A DNA stretch of 64,000 bases from Spinellus fusiger. Taxonomy: Eukaryota; Mucoromycota; Mucoromycetes; Mucorales; Phycomycetaceae. Location: contig JALLLS010000019.1 of NCBI GenBank assembly GCA_025094145.1, positions 372,001-436,000 on the forward strand, written 5' to 3'. The position numbers and the translations under genes were made by a program. Numbering within the stretch: position 1 is the stretch's first letter; each line of letters starts with the position of its first letter. The notes beneath the pieces were generated by a model that did not search any database, had not been told where the DNA came from, and saw only the letters and a list, made by a program, of their open reading frames with translations. Positions 1 through 13,500 of this stretch are shown piece after piece.

Positions 1-1317
1 ATGGCTTTAATATTATCATGTCCTAAATCGGAGATTATTGTGTTCTACAAGAATAATGTCGTATCTTAAATATAATATGGAATTTTCATTGGACATATTA
101 TTTTTCCGCTTAAAAGAACAAATTGAGAAATTCATCAGCCTAATTTGGAGATGAAAAGTTCTTGTATCTTTTTTTATTTTTTTAAAAAAATGGTAAGTTG
201 GCCCTGAGGAAATACTATAGCAAATAAATAGAAAAGGAAAACTTTAAAAATGGATATTAATCACTATTAAAAACTTGATCTTGGCTTTGATATTTAGCAT
301 AGTTTGGTACAAGTCTATTTTCTCACCAATACCCTTCTTTCTAATAGAATATGCGTGGAGATAAAGTGAGTGATTGACTTTTACAGCACCAACAGAGGAA
401 AATGAATACAAACTTATTAGAAATACTGTTTGTGTATTACTAGCAATGAGCATTAAGAGTACCATATTCCATTGAATCAAGGTAAACAAGAATAGGTGTT
501 TCATAATAATAAATGATCAAATAAATATTAAATCGAATGAATTATTGAGATCGGTATAAGGTCTATTACTATAGAAATCAATTGACTTGTTTACTTTTGT
601 CTTCACCCTTCAGACATTTCAGGATATTGTTTGAGATATTGGAAATTTTTAATAAAATCAAAATTAAGCTAATAGTACGCTAATATTATAGTAATTATTG
701 TTATCATTAACACGGACGAATCACCACCTTGCTAGTGAGCAAAAGGATACTTTATTAGAGCACATATTTTTGATTATTTCTTATCAATGCAATGTCTATA
801 AAGTACAGGGCAAATGTTATAATTCCATAGATTCGATTGCTAATAAAATATTCTGGTCCAAGACAATTTAATAGTATTCTTTAGCTCAAATTACACCTGA
901 TCTTTTGTTTGTTTTATGGCTCTTGTTTATTCAATAAAGTAAATATTTTATTACCTTTATGAGATAACTTCAAACAGTCATATGTAACCTAATAGGCATG
1001 ATTATTCAGTATCTTTTAACAATTTTATTCATGAATGATTCACCTATTATGCAAATTATATTTTTCAGTATCCTACACACCCGAAAAAAAAGGCAGAGGC
1101 TCTTTGTGTGTAGCCTGAATATATATTTTTAACCTGAAACTAGACGATTGAAGAATTAGTTGGACGATTTAGAAATTGAGATTGGATGATCGCAAATATT
1201 CTTTAGAACATTGTCTATAGTAAAATTAGACATTGTAATCTATTTTCACAGCAGAATAATAATAATAATAAACATCTAACTAACTCACCTCCAATTTGTA
1301 AATAGTTCACTTGTATC
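1..1317. other. AT-rich sequence without recognised genes
   Basis: No reading frame here looks like a protein and no repeat arms are visible. A short AAT run lies near 1257-1272. The sequence is rich in poly-A/T. Confidence 0.5.
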
Positions 1318-1500
1318 ATAGGCTTCCGTCATTCAGTAAACCGAGGCTCTAGAGATAACAGGAGAGCATACGGGTGGATGAACTAGTAGGCTTAGTCTTT
1401 TTTTTTATTTTATTTTTAAAAAGATTATAGTTGTATCTTTAGAGTCCACATTTTCTTTTGTTATATCTACAAAAGTGCTCTGAATAGATACTATTTTCCT
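1318..1500 (-). pseudogene. Fanzor/TnpB-like element, decayed 3' end
   Basis: Read on the minus strand, this stretch aligns by eye with the 3' end of the Fanzor-like relic at 19.1 kb. It shares the C-terminal coding end (peptide like HFCRYNKRKC against RFCRYKKRKYD) and the trailing block that reads CCGAGGCTC on the plus strand. It carries several frame breaks and stops. No zinc-ribbon or RuvC residues survive, so it is only the last part of the gene plus the element end. Identity rests on comparison with the second copy, not on its own coding content. Confidence 0.5.
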
Positions 1501-2275
1501 TCAGAAACGATTCTCAGGCTGAGACATAACATTATTGATATAGGATGTGTAAATCTTTATGCTTTCATAGAGAGACATTTGCTGTGCATTTGATCATTTG
1601 ATTGGGATAGAAGATACACGATGACAGTGAGCTTCACCTTGGAGTGGATGAATCAAGAGATACTTGGAAAATTAATACTTAGAAGAGGCAATGGTGTTGA
1701 TAATGTGTGCCAAATCTTTCAAAACAGTTAAATATTCAGAATTCCAACCAGTATCAAGTAAAGATGTCTTGATTACCATTCTTCTGGTAGGATAGGCACT
1801 TGAAGAACTTGTTACAGTTTCCTATAAAGAACAAATACATATAAGAGCCAGGGTTTATTTTTAAAATGATATCGTATCTTCTTTAATTCATTTATATCAT
1901 ATATTGATATGATATTGTCTTTAATGACTTTTTGAGCTCAAATGTACTGTGTCAATGCTGGAGTGAGGGTGTCGATGGTAGAGCATTCTTGTGAGTACCT
2001 GGCATACATGGTAATCTTCTCCTTTTGGGTATTCTGAACCACAACTAGTAAATATCTATTTCTGGAAAATAGTCCTACGACAAAAGGTCCAAACTAATTT
2101 ATTATCATCCAGAAAAAAAAAATTCAATCCTCTAATTTTAGGTTAAAATTCTGTATACAAAAAGGATCTAACTATTTTCCGATATGGTGACAAAAGCGTT
2201 AAAGGCCAATGAAGTTAGTAGTATTGTCTGAAATAGAAACAGAAAAATATACGCATCTAATTTTTTAGAGTAGAT
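1501..2275. other. AT-rich spacer, nothing recognised
   Basis: No supported gene, RNA gene or clear repeat boundary was seen in this stretch. Confidence 0.45.
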
Positions 2276-3230
2276 TACTTTCGGAGAATATTAGGACACT
2301 AGAATAAGTTTTGGACAAAAATAAAATAAAATAGAAAGATTGAGTTAGAATCTTACTATCCCAAATGTCCTACAAGGAACTCTTTATTAAAGAGGTCTAC
2401 ACTTTAAACAATTATCATATCTTGATACAGAGTGCCTGAAATAAGCCTATTAGATTACTAAAGATAAACATCACAATCATCTTGGATACGAGAGCTCAAA
2501 GTTTCTTTCTTCAAAAGGGGGTTTTTCAGTTTGCTTTTTGTGACTGTCCAGAACTGCTCTATGGATTTAATTCAAAAGAATAGGGTGAAGATAAATACAG
2601 TCATAGCCACGACGTCTGATGTATTTTCTTCTATCTAAATGCTTACGGATTAGTAGATTGTCCATCACAACATAGTGTCCTTTGAACTCCTCATATCTAT
2701 TCATAAAATCCAGTGTTATTGCAATAAAATTGAAATAGTGGCCAGTAACAGGGCCATCTTTGTTATTTTGTACTGCTGAAGTACCCTCTGTTTTCTCTTT
2801 TTGTTTTGAGGAGTGTTGTGACTTTTGGGGTCTTTATTTTTACATTGACTACACCATAAGGATATATAGCCCCAGTCATAGACACCACTTTGGCCCTTGT
2901 TTTTGGTCATTTCATGAAACGTTTTATGTTAATATGGTAATCTGTTTTATCTATAAACATGTGGTTACTCTCATAGTCCATATCAGTCTCTTCCATCCCC
3001 ATGAGTCATTGATATCTTTCCTCAATCTTTTATGAACTGTCTCTTTCAAACTGACTCGTTAGTCCATTCACTATTTTATCCAAAACAATTCCAGGCTTCT
3101 GATCGGCCGCATTTACAAGGTGCTCTTTACGTGTGTCATTTAAAATAGCCCAACATGTCAGATGGAATCTCGGAGTCCTATGCCCATAGAGAATAGGACA
3201 AAACAAAAGATATTGATGATGGGACATTTA
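2276..3230 (-). pseudogene. Tc1/pogo-like transposase relic
   Basis: The minus strand from about 3227 to 2500 reads as a broken transposase. It starts with a 65-codon open stretch and passes through pieces like KTRAKVV and FKGHYVVMDN. The last matches the second catalytic Asp block (x-MDNAPIHT) of Tc1/mariner DDE transposases, followed by RRGYDCIYL. Several stops and frame changes separate the pieces. A TA dinucleotide at 2276-2277 begins an end sequence (TTTCGGAGAATATTAGGACAC) like the ends of the MITE at 51.9 kb, and internal sequence at 2395-2560 also matches that MITE, so this looks like a larger member of the same family. The far end is cut off by the next element at 3231. Inactive. Confidence 0.6.
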
Positions 3231-4082
3231 CAGTCCTATGCAATAAATGAATGGACGCCAAATCAATTTTTTATTTTTTTATTCTTCAAAAATAAAATAG
3301 ATCTCTATTTTATAACTTATTCAATAGATGCCTTTAGTCAATAAAAATCAGCCAACTCTTAGTCAATAACATAAAGAGAGTCTCATCAAAAGAAGAGAGC
3401 ATGCTATGTTTATTAGAGATCAAATCATAGGACAATGGAAAAAGACATGCTACTTATCAGGAGATTACTGACGATATTGACATCCCAAAGAGCACAGTGG
3501 GCAATGTCATCCTATTGTATAAAAACAAAAGCACAATTCAACTCAAAATGCGTATAGAAAGACCTGAAAAGATTTTATCTACTTCAAAACTATCTGTCAT
3601 TTTGTCTATTCGCAGAAACCCTATGCAAATAATTGCATATTATTTGAAAAATATGAATGATGCAGGCGTGGATATTTGCCATAGGACATTTCTAGAATAC
3701 ATGAATGAACTCGGGGGGCTTTTCATGCTCACCACCAATAGAACCTGGTGTGACATTTACTCACAAGCATAACCAATACAAAACAGCTTGAACGATATTT
3801 GCGTAGTGAATGGGAGAAGATCCCAAATGAATTTCTGGAGAATTTAGTGGATAGTATGCCAAGAAGGTGCTCCACTGTGATGAAGAATAAAGGCCTTTCT
3901 ATAAGGTACAAAGCAATATCTTTATAATAAAAAATGTAGATAATCATCTAAAAAACAAACATTTCAAATATTGTGTAATTCCATGAACCTTTTATTATAA
4001 ACATCTTTGACTGATAAATATACCTTTATTTTTCAAAAATCAAAAATAGATTTGGCGTCTACTCATTTATTGTATGCGACTG
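3231..4082 (+). mobile_element. Internally deleted Tc1-like element, copy 1
   Basis: An 852-bp element flanked by TA on both sides (3229-3230 and 4083-4084). The ends are inverted repeats of about 36 bp starting CAGTCCTATGCAATAAATGA on the left. A 91-codon frame (3497-3772) encodes the N-terminal helix-turn-helix part of a Tc1 transposase. In another frame a peptide containing NEFLENLVDSMPRRCSTV is the C-terminal end. The DDE catalytic core between them is missing. Two closely related copies lie at 24.0-24.85 and 27.8-28.7 kb, so the deleted form has spread. It cannot encode an active transposase and would depend on an enzyme supplied from elsewhere. Confidence 0.75.
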
Positions 4083-4096
4083 TACAAAGAGATCGC

Positions 4097-4894
4097 CCTT
4101 GCCAATGTGGCCACCCATCTGCCAACCAGGACTATTGTCTTGCACATTCATTGATCACAAAAGCTCTACATTTTTGTTCTTCTTAGTTCCTGCCTCACCT
4201 CAAGACGCTCATCCAATTAACTATTGTCTAAATCTTCTGCCGTACACGGTCAAGTCCTTTTGTTAAATGGCGAGATCTTTGGCCCAGTTTGTTAATACTG
4301 CTGCAAGCCATTAATCGAGCTACGTCTACTCGAGACTTTAAGGTAGAGCCATCAGCTGGTAGCTTGCTCATTGAGGCTGGTGATGGGTGTGTTGATCGGG
4401 AACGCCAACGCCGCCATAGAGTGCAAAGGACTCCTTCAGCAATAGACGCTGTATCCCCACTTCTCCTCCGATCTCTCCTCTACCACCCATTCTTAACCCG
4501 TTTAGCAAAGCCAGAAGCTGCTAGTGTAGTTGCTACATATATTCTCAGGATTATCCAAGTTGCTCTAAGTATCCCTCCTTGGATTTCGAATCACCACAGG
4601 ATGACAGTTATCTTTTTAGTGTCCTGGTTTCCTTGTTGACTTTATGGCTTTTTGAATGTCTATTCATAATTATCATTTAATCATTTCTAATTATCATTAT
4701 TTTCCTCTCATCTCAAGATTTTATGAATTCCATCTTCCCATGTTCTTTCTCTGAATTTTTATTTTTCACTTATATTTAAAGTGTCGATATGCATATCCTT
4801 ATATTTCAATAGATCTCATAGGGTGGCCATTAGGCCCAATGCGCGATTAGCACCTACACCCAGAATAAAATAAAATAAAAAATATTTTGAACTG
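4097..4894 (+). mobile_element. LINE-A 3' fragment
   Basis: This copy matches the last coding part and the 3' untranslated region of the LINE at 31.3-33.5 kb, beginning at the Cys/His segment CQCGHPSAN and ending in an A-rich tail with the family terminus TTTGAACTG. A 116-codon frame at 4289-4639 covers the coding end (RATSTRDFKVEPSAGSLL) but runs past the usual stop because of indels. It is a severely 5'-truncated, dead copy sitting directly beside the Tc1-like element. Confidence 0.7.
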
Positions 4895-6679
4895 CATAAT
4901 ATTTTTATAATACCCTACACTACTCGAGTCTACCCTTTCATATAACAAAGAATGTTCCGGACCTACTTAGCTATTTTATTAAGTAAATTAATCTATTGAT
5001 TCTATATAAGAAAAAAGAAAAGATATAGTCAAGAAAAGAATATTCTTTGTAAAAAAAAACAAAAACAGTTACTGTGTTCCTCAATATAGAGACCCCGATC
5101 CAAAATATTACAATTACCAGGAAAAACAAAGCATGTTTTGAGAAAAACACTATCGATATTCTAATCACTTCTAACAAAGAGCTCTGAATAGAATTCTTTA
5201 GACTAATGTATATTTTATGCACCCCAATGCTATCTCCTGTTTCCTCTTTGTAGATCGCAATGACGAGACCTATATTCATATGGACTATAATTTTGGTACT
5301 AACAATGTTGTAAAATTTATAATGTATGTTAGACACAATTTTATCATGGCTTCTCAATAATAATTGCAGGATTAAGGTATTTTCTCTCTATGTTATTAAA
5401 GAAGACACTATGGAATTATGGTTTTTTTGTCCATCTACCTACTATGGGCTGCTATGTGAGCGCATGCACTACTAAGTATGTCTACAAATATTGAGGAATG
5501 ATGTATTACCAAGTTGTTTGTAACGTTGAACAAAATAACTACACGCCCCTTCAGTCGGCCCATTTGTAATCTTTTGTTAAGGGAAGATGGCCTCAAATAG
5601 ACTTACAAACACAGATTATTTGGAGCAGTGAGGCTAGTTATTTGCAATTCTCATTTTATTATGGACTAACGTTGAAGGCGGGGAACATACCGCACAGCTA
5701 CCAAGCAAAATATTGACAATAAAAAATACTAGTTGTTTTCTATTGCTGGATTTCTTCAGCCTGCAAACATAAGACACACCAGCCTTTGTGTTATGGAGTT
5801 CTACCTAATCTCTGTTTAGATTACACTTTACGATACACTGTTCGGAAGAAACATGGTATAAACAGCGTATTGACCGATTGCTCATACATACACTAGAAGA
5901 CATTTTTGACTTAACATATCATTATTCTCTTTTTATGAAGTCAAGGCTATATTGGTGAAACAAATACCTTGCTTAAAATATGAGATAAAGATAGTTTTAT
6001 TTTATTTTTATAAAATATATGTTAAAAAATAATTGTATAGATTACATTTACTTATTGATTGATATATATTGATTATTCTAAATGAAAATACTTAAAGTAT
6101 GACTAGTCAGTGATACCAATTACTATTGTTACTCTCAGATAATATTATCAAGACAATAGACAAGCCAAGCCATGCAGAATACAAAGAATGATTGTACTTT
6201 GAATAAAAAGAGCTCTTTGCTAACTTAGTAATAGAATAATATATTATCTAAAAGTAAATCAATGGAAATGATTAAACTTAACACATATTAAACACATTGA
6301 ATAATAATTGTATATCCAATGTCAATATCAGCTGCCAGCTTGACTTGTTGTTTGTATTATAATTAAATGGGTTGTTATTTATTCCTTATTTTAATATAAG
6401 TAGATTACTCTCGGAACTAATTGTTAGTAGTATGAGGATATCTATAGTGCTTTTAGCGTATGTATATTATTATCTTACATAGGTCAGACCGTTTTATTTG
6501 AATGTATAGAGAATAAAAATTGCTTGTAGCTACACTTTTTTTTTGTATAAGACACTTTTTATTATAGGTGTCTCTACACAGCCATACATCGCACTGAGAG
6601 GCGTGACTAGGAAAACATAGTAGACATGTGCTTGGTGAACTGTGGTGTGCACATTGACGATCGATTTTTGATGACATTC
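4895..6679. other. AT-rich spacer with a possible transposase tail
   Basis: Mostly featureless. On the minus strand, 6453-6677 reads a Cys/His-rich peptide (HHSSPSTCLLC, then SQCDVWLCRD) that resembles the Cys-rich C-terminal domain of piggyBac-type transposases. The match is short and weak, and I would not rely on it. Confidence 0.25.
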
Positions 6680-6888
6680 CTTTCTCTCTCTCGACTATTA
6701 TTTCTTTTTTTTTGTGGCTACTTCTCTCTTCCTCAGAGAAAGAGACGCTGTTGGCTAAGTATATTTATAATTTAATTCCTAGTTCTACATAGATATTATC
6801 CTTTTACCAGCTTCCTCACGGCAGCACCACTCAGTGTGGCGTGTGTCCGTTACTAAAGATTTAATAAAATTAAATTCTTACAAAAAAA
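6680..6888 (+). mobile_element. LINE-B 3' end
   Basis: About 200 bp here are the same, in the opposite orientation, as 41414-41610, which flanks a LINE coding fragment. The shared part includes a GC-richer block (CACGGCAGCACCACTCAGTG) and ends in TTAATAAAATTAAATTC followed by an A run. It is the 3' untranslated end of a 5'-truncated retrotransposon copy. Confidence 0.6.
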
Positions 6889-9481
6889 CATAGTGGATAC
6901 AAAGCACTTGTAATGGATTCACCGAGTTTATTAAATAAAAGTAATGAAATAAAATAAAAACAGCTGCTACGTCAGCTACAATAAATCAACACAAATACTA
7001 AACAGATCACAACTGTTGGTTACAAAGCCAGACAAAGGCAAACAAAATAGTGGTAGAAAGTACGACGAACCACAGATAGTGTGATTGTCAGGTTTTTATA
7101 CACAGGCAAAAAAGAACAAAACGAATTCTAGGCGAGTCACTTGTTTAGTCTGAATTACTTTAGTAATTCAGACAGCAGCACACTTGCAGAAAATACAAAT
7201 AAAAAAAAAGGGGAAAGTTAAAATACTAGATAAAAGAAAAGTATAAGTAAAGAGAAGAAAAATATAACTAAGGTAAATATATACAAGACTATGACATGTT
7301 TTTGTTTTTGCATATTGTAGTTACAGTCGATCGAACTAAAGGTTAAAGTCGATCCTATACTTATAATACCAACTAATAAGTAGTAACATGTTTATCTTTT
7401 ATAATTATCATAATAATTATCAGTTTTTAAATCTGAAGAACATTTCTTTATCACAAAAGTCTCCTTGTGGACATCTCACACCTTATATTTACAATCTTTT
7501 ATTCAAAATCACTGGAAATAGTATCAATGCGAACATTAACTTAAACTTATCCGTTTGTGTATGTACTCTTATCTGTGTTTATGCTTCTACTATCGACTCA
7601 CTATGTGTATTATTATTATTTTACATTCGTGTAAATAAAAGTCGGGCACAATTTTGGGAGTGTTCTCTTTGATGTTTGACATCTTTTGTCAACCATTACT
7701 TTAGATAATTTGTTTTTCTCACAGTACAGCTCCAGACATATAATCCGGGGGTTTAGATCAGGAGAAAAAAATGAATGTTTGTTTGAAGAATAAAACTTTT
7801 CTTAAAGAGATATATGTAATATATATCTCATCATTTTATCATTATCACCATATGCAATTTTATTGATATTATTACATAGTTTAATGTCATCTCAATTTCA
7901 GTTGATATGTTCCAAGAAATAAGTGTTTCTTTCTCTCGACTGTGTTCTATAAAAAGATGTTATACTACTGAAATGATTATATAGATATGCAATAATATGT
8001 GATTCTAGGAACACTACTGATTATTTGAAGGGATGTTCTTATATGCATTGCTTTTACTAATGAATAATAGAAATGTTAAAAATTAGTCAAGCTTCATTAT
8101 GTACAGAATAATTATTAGTGGTTCCAAGGAAGTCTAGGTCAATGTCTCATTTATCCTGTGCCGAATCCATGACTGCATGATATTAAACATATAAAATAAA
8201 ATAAAAACTTCATGGCCTTATGAGCTTATTTTCTTTTTCTTTTTCAAATAGTACCATACCTGATAGCGAAGATGAAAAAGAAGAAGAAAAAACATCATGC
8301 TATAACTCTTAGAATTCAGTCTGGTCAATGATAGTAATTTGCCACATGTGCCTGAGATTAAGATTCATGTAAAGCAAGAGTGATAGCACTAGGTACTCAT
8401 GCTCTGCATCTAATTAACCTGCCCATGTTAGTTAGCTATCTCTCCTTATATCTCTGTTTGTTTTGAGGTTCATACTATGATTGTAGAGGAAAAATTCTAG
8501 GAGTAGCACATATACAGTTTAAACAATTTATCCATGACTAATGAGAAAGCTGAACTATATCGAATGTTCTTCACTACATAAGCCATTAATTTTAAAAGTA
8601 GATTCAACTTCCCACAGTGATTGCTATATGGATAAAATAAGTCTGGATAATACAATGATCAGATGGATTAATACGATCTCTTTCTATTAAAAATTAAAGC
8701 ACGTGTTGAACTATATAAACTATGCTTATTTTAGTGTCATAATTTGACGCGTAGTGCACATCCAGTGACCCTATGCCTTAGTTTACTGTACAATGTTTAG
8801 AAAATAAGTCTTTTGCCAGACTTGGAATATTAAACAGGCTTATTTAGATCTGTAACTCATGACCATAAGGCTTACCAAAATGCATCCCTGTAGTAAACGC
8901 TATTTTCGAAATTATTTCCTTGTGAATAACCTTTTTAGTTGCTTCTATGATATTCTATTAACCTTTTAATGAGTAATGTCGAGAAATTAAGTCATAATAT
9001 GGATCATGTTAACTGAGATCATTATAAAGAATTAAGGTATTGTATAAATATAGATGACTTTAGTTTAAATTAGCATCATTGAATTGAATAGCACATTATA
9101 AAGCATTGGTAGTAGATTACAAGAAGTATATCTAGTTTTAATATTCTGGCAAACTACATTAGCAGCTATTTACACCAAATAGAACAAACTATTAAGATAC
9201 ACTAACGGATGTTGGAATGTAAGAATATATTTTTGAGTAGTAGAATAATAATAATAATAATAAAGCTGTCATACCAAATGGATCAATAGTATCAATGAGA
9301 GGATAATCAATATATCTCATTATTTATAGCCTTTACTGACTGATCTATAAGATTTCCTGCACTTGATCATAACTTTTTGAATTCTTTTTTTTTTTTACTT
9401 TTTTTGTAGATAAGTTTAATTATAATAGTGATTTACAAAATCCATCTAGGGATTAAAAAGGGAATTGTGTACAATTATAAC
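6889..9481. other. AT-rich gene-free stretch
   Basis: Short open frames only, of low-complexity hydrophobic composition (for example 7388-7672). An ATA-type run lies near 9245-9264. No supported feature was found. Confidence 0.45.
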
Positions 9482-10533
9482 CTATGAATGATACCATTCT
9501 TGTATAGGCTGTTGCATGTGAAGGTAGCGATCAAATTGGAACTGCTTCTTCTGTTCATTCTGAGGTGGGTGCTGAATATTCTCGTTTTGATTATGGTAAT
9601 TCAAACTTCCAATGTAATCTGTAGGAAGGTAGTGAGGCTGAGCTGTTTGCTGAACAGGAAGCCCATATTGGTAATTCTGTAGATATCCATCATTGTTTGA
9701 GTTATAATTAAAACTCTCATAGAACGGCCGAAGTAATGTTGAGGAGTTAGGTGTTGTTGGAAAAGTAGGTGAAGAGGTATAAGTGGTTTTACATGATGAT
9801 GAAGCATCGCTGTAGACTTCTCTTCTGCTTCCTTCAGGTAGTGAAAACATATTTGAATTCAAAGGATCGAACCCGATGTTGCTTTGAGTAGAATAGCCGG
9901 TATGAGGACTGGGTGTTTTTGGTGCACAAGTACCCGGACTATGACCACCATTTCTTCGAACAATACAGAAGGGACATTGACGCACAAACCGTGCAACTAG
10001 CTCTTTTGGGATCCAGGAATATTGTTTTCTTACCTAATAGTATTGTGAGACACTTTACTGTCACATCATCTGATTATTTCAATTCTTACCAATGCTGAAG
10101 TTTTGTCTCGGCCACCGTGATGTGCATTTTGATGAGCCTTGACGAGTATACCATAAATGTTTTCTTTTACAGCCACAGGCTTATTGTCATGACATACAAT
10201 ATCCGTTGTTCCCTCTTTTATTGTGAACATTTTCTTGACCCAGAATCTGAATTGAGCGGTGGACACAGACGTATTTCGAGGATCTTTTAGGACTTGCTGA
10301 ATCAAAAAGTATCGATTTTCATCGACTAAGGCTTTGTCTCTTTTCTTTGGGCTAAGGTTGTTTAGATAGTCTTCAATAATCGTCAAAAACTCTGCGTGAG
10401 TAGGTAATTGATTCTCATTTTCCAAAAAATCGTTTAGATATGACAGTTGCTGAGAATGAAGGCCTCTTTCGTCGTAGGCATATTCAGTATAAGGGTAGTA
10501 ATTTTGTTGATAGATATTAAGCGAGCACTTCAT
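9482..10533 (-). CDS. Integrase-type HHCC zinc-binding domain protein
   Basis: Two exons, 10533-10090 and 10033-9482, joined across a 56-nt GT-AG intron in phase 0; the product is 331 residues. The N-terminal half is a helical region of about 120 residues without a recognised name. The intron falls inside an H2C2 zinc-binding module: His134 and His138 (AHQNAHHGGRDKT) lie in exon 1, and Cys168 and Cys171 (RQCPFC) in exon 2, giving H-x3-H-x29-C-x2-C. This module is known from retroviral and Ty3/gypsy integrases. No DDE integrase core, reverse transcriptase or LTRs lie next to it. The C-terminal 150 residues are Asn/Gln/Ser/Tyr-rich and probably disordered. The frame is intact and spliced, so a domesticated integrase-derived DNA- or chromatin-binding gene is plausible (inference). 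Start chosen at the first ATG of the open frame. Confidence 0.75.
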
Positions 10534-13500
10534 CTCTAGGCTAATAACAGTAAAAGAACTAGGAGAAAGAAAATGTAAAAGTAAAAGAATGAAAGCTTGA
10601 AACTACAACAATGCCATTCAATTAATAGCAAAATATGAACGCGTTGAGTATGCATGAAGATTTCCTGCGGTAAGGTACAAGGAATGAGTTGGTCACAGTT
10701 TTTGAAGCAGTGTTATAGTGCCTTTAGTATGTCTGGAGAGGTTTATCCGAAAATTCTGCATAGGGCATATAAGAGACTCAAGCCTAATTCAAACTGTTTA
10801 CAGCTATTAAAATCATAGGTAGAAATTAGAATACTACTATACTAATTACAAAAAGAGGAGTCCAGTATTGCAAAGTTACCATTTCTCCCGCATTCCCTCT
10901 AACCTATAGCCGACCCTATCAATAAGGCAGCCGATCTCATATCTAATAAACAAAACAAGGGTTGAGGATGTAGCCTGATCCTCTTGAATCATCCTAATTC
11001 AAACCAAGTAAGCATAAACAAGAAAGGTGCTACTTAATCGAGGCACTAGAGTTACCAAGGATATTTTATGCAATGACCTTGCCATTATTGTTCATTATGT
11101 AACTCTCAGCCTTCATTATACAGCAGATGCATCTTGTTACAATGCTACCTTTATTTTACATACTCTGCATAACATAGATATACACAATGTACATATACCT
11201 ATGTACATATATATTTCTTGCATATTCTTTTTAATTGACTTAAGATATAATAGTCTATGTAGAGAGGTGTGAAAAGACATATAGATGTATAAAATATCAA
11301 TACAGTCCACCTTAACTTATTCAAAATATACACTTTTGACTTTCAAACATTCAAAGTAATTAAAGTGAAAAGATAGAAAGATATGTATGTGGATATTGAC
11401 ATAATGGCTTAGAGATATAGTATAATTAAGGGAAATAATAGAGCTCGATTGTTTTTTTTTCTGTGCCAAGTAGACTATATCAAATCAAACAAGCAAACAA
11501 ATCAATAAATAAATACAGTCATACCTATATAAAAAAAATAAAAATAAAAAATAAGTGACTAATTTTAACTAGAATGATCATCAACATCCGACTTAATTGC
11601 CTATATCAGTGCTAGTATTAGCATCATCACAAGCATGATTATCAGATGATTTATATCAAACAATCCATGAAGATGTCCTGTAGATTGATCTACTTGTTTG
11701 TCTATCAAGTTACATTGACTTTGGGGGAACTGTTACAAATATGGATAAGATATTTGGTAAATGCTCACAAAAAAAATGAGTATCAAAATTCATAGATCTT
11801 GTTTAGTATCCGAAAGTGATACAAACGATGATAAACCCTTGAATTGTCTAAGAAAGGTTTGCCACATGTATAGCATTATTACGTTCTTTATTCATTTTCT
11901 TGATAAACAGGAGAAAGTAATACAGAGACAACACTAAGTAGTGGACTTTTTACTATAGTAAGTTAGGTATAAAATAGTATACCTGGGTTTAATGAAGAAC
12001 TACTATGCGAGGGTCTGTGTTTAAGCATTGTTTCACAAACTAACATAAGTATGCTTAAAGTAAATGGATATCCCTGATATAATATCTTAGTTAAACTGGA
12101 GGGCAGCATTTCCTTCAAAGGAGTAGAAGTACCTTTAATCTCTACGGCAGGTTTGGAACAATACCAGACTGATAGCTTCTTACCAAAACAGATGGGTAAA
12201 TCAGGTGGGACAATTATCATTTGGTTAGTCATGGGGATATTCAGGTGTTGATCCTTACTTTGACTTCCATTATGAGTAAAAAGGAGAGTATTCTGCATAT
12301 TAGTAGTGTAATGTTCTATAGGCTTGATACTCTCCACGCATTGAATTTTATTAAGGAATTTCAAACCTACCCACCATCGGGACTTGGTAGCCGATGTATT
12401 GTACCTTCTAGTATCTCTGACGTTTATATGATATATTATAATTGATATACATTTCATTATAACACTCCTTATTGACGACGCTGTTTAGAGATTTATATTT
12501 TCTCTATTTAAATTCAACATTACTCATTAGTGTGGAGTACTGTGTTGCTACGACACCAGTAGCAGTAATAAAAACAACAACAGCAGCAACAGCAGCAACA
12601 GAAATACAAGCTATGCTCCGCACCTATGCTCAGCAATCGTTAAAAACAGTATAGGCAATAACAACAGCATTATAACCACTACTCAATAATTTTATATTCA
12701 TATAGAATGTCTCGTTCTTACTTACTCAAAGCACAGACCACTTGTGTTGATAAACATGCTAAAGTATCCTCTTTTGAATGTAATTGTCATATTCTTCTCC
12801 TTATAGACTAAAGAATACAGTTGTAAAGAGAGAAAAAAAGTTGTATTCATTTCATTAAGTGGTATTTCCTTATGTTTCTAGAGATATCTTATAAGTTTGT
12901 ATAATTTAGGTAAGTTGCTTTCGTAATAATTAAAGATACTATTAAACTAGCACTCAAGATCTCCTTTTTTTTTGAGGTATCCTAAGAACTAATGACCTTT
13001 TTTTATATATATATTTAAAGAAAAAATATAGAATAGTATTAATATTCATACTGATATTTATATTAGTGCTCTCCTACTATTTTATTATGATAGATAAATA
13101 AAAATGCAGAAAGGCAAAAAGAATCATTTAAGATATGTAACTCATAGATCAGTTACGTAATCAATGTTTTTTGCCGCATATTTAACAAAGTACAGTGTAC
13201 CTATTGCTAGTAAGGTAAAAATTATTCCAGAACTGTAAATACCCATTTATTTATTGAGGTTTCTATTATCAAGGACGATAGAATCAGACTCCATACTTGA
13301 ACTATCTTTGTATAAAAAATTCTTGTAAATAGCAAGTACATTGCTCAAATGCCTTGTGTGGAACTGATTACGGTGACTAAACCATGGAACCTTTAAGATA
13401 ATTTTCGAAAAATATGATATAAAGAAAACAGTACTCTCTAAGGAGTCTATTAAAAAAAGACCATTCTGGACTAAAAACCCACATGGAAACATAGCCTCAT

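Noticed and set aside
4971..5357. 128-codon minus-strand frame
   Set aside because: Low-complexity Ile/Phe/Tyr-rich composition driven by AT content; no motif, no splice context, no second copy.
7388..7672. 94-codon frame with Cys/Val/Leu-rich tail
   Set aside because: No splice partners, no recognisable domain, AT-driven composition.
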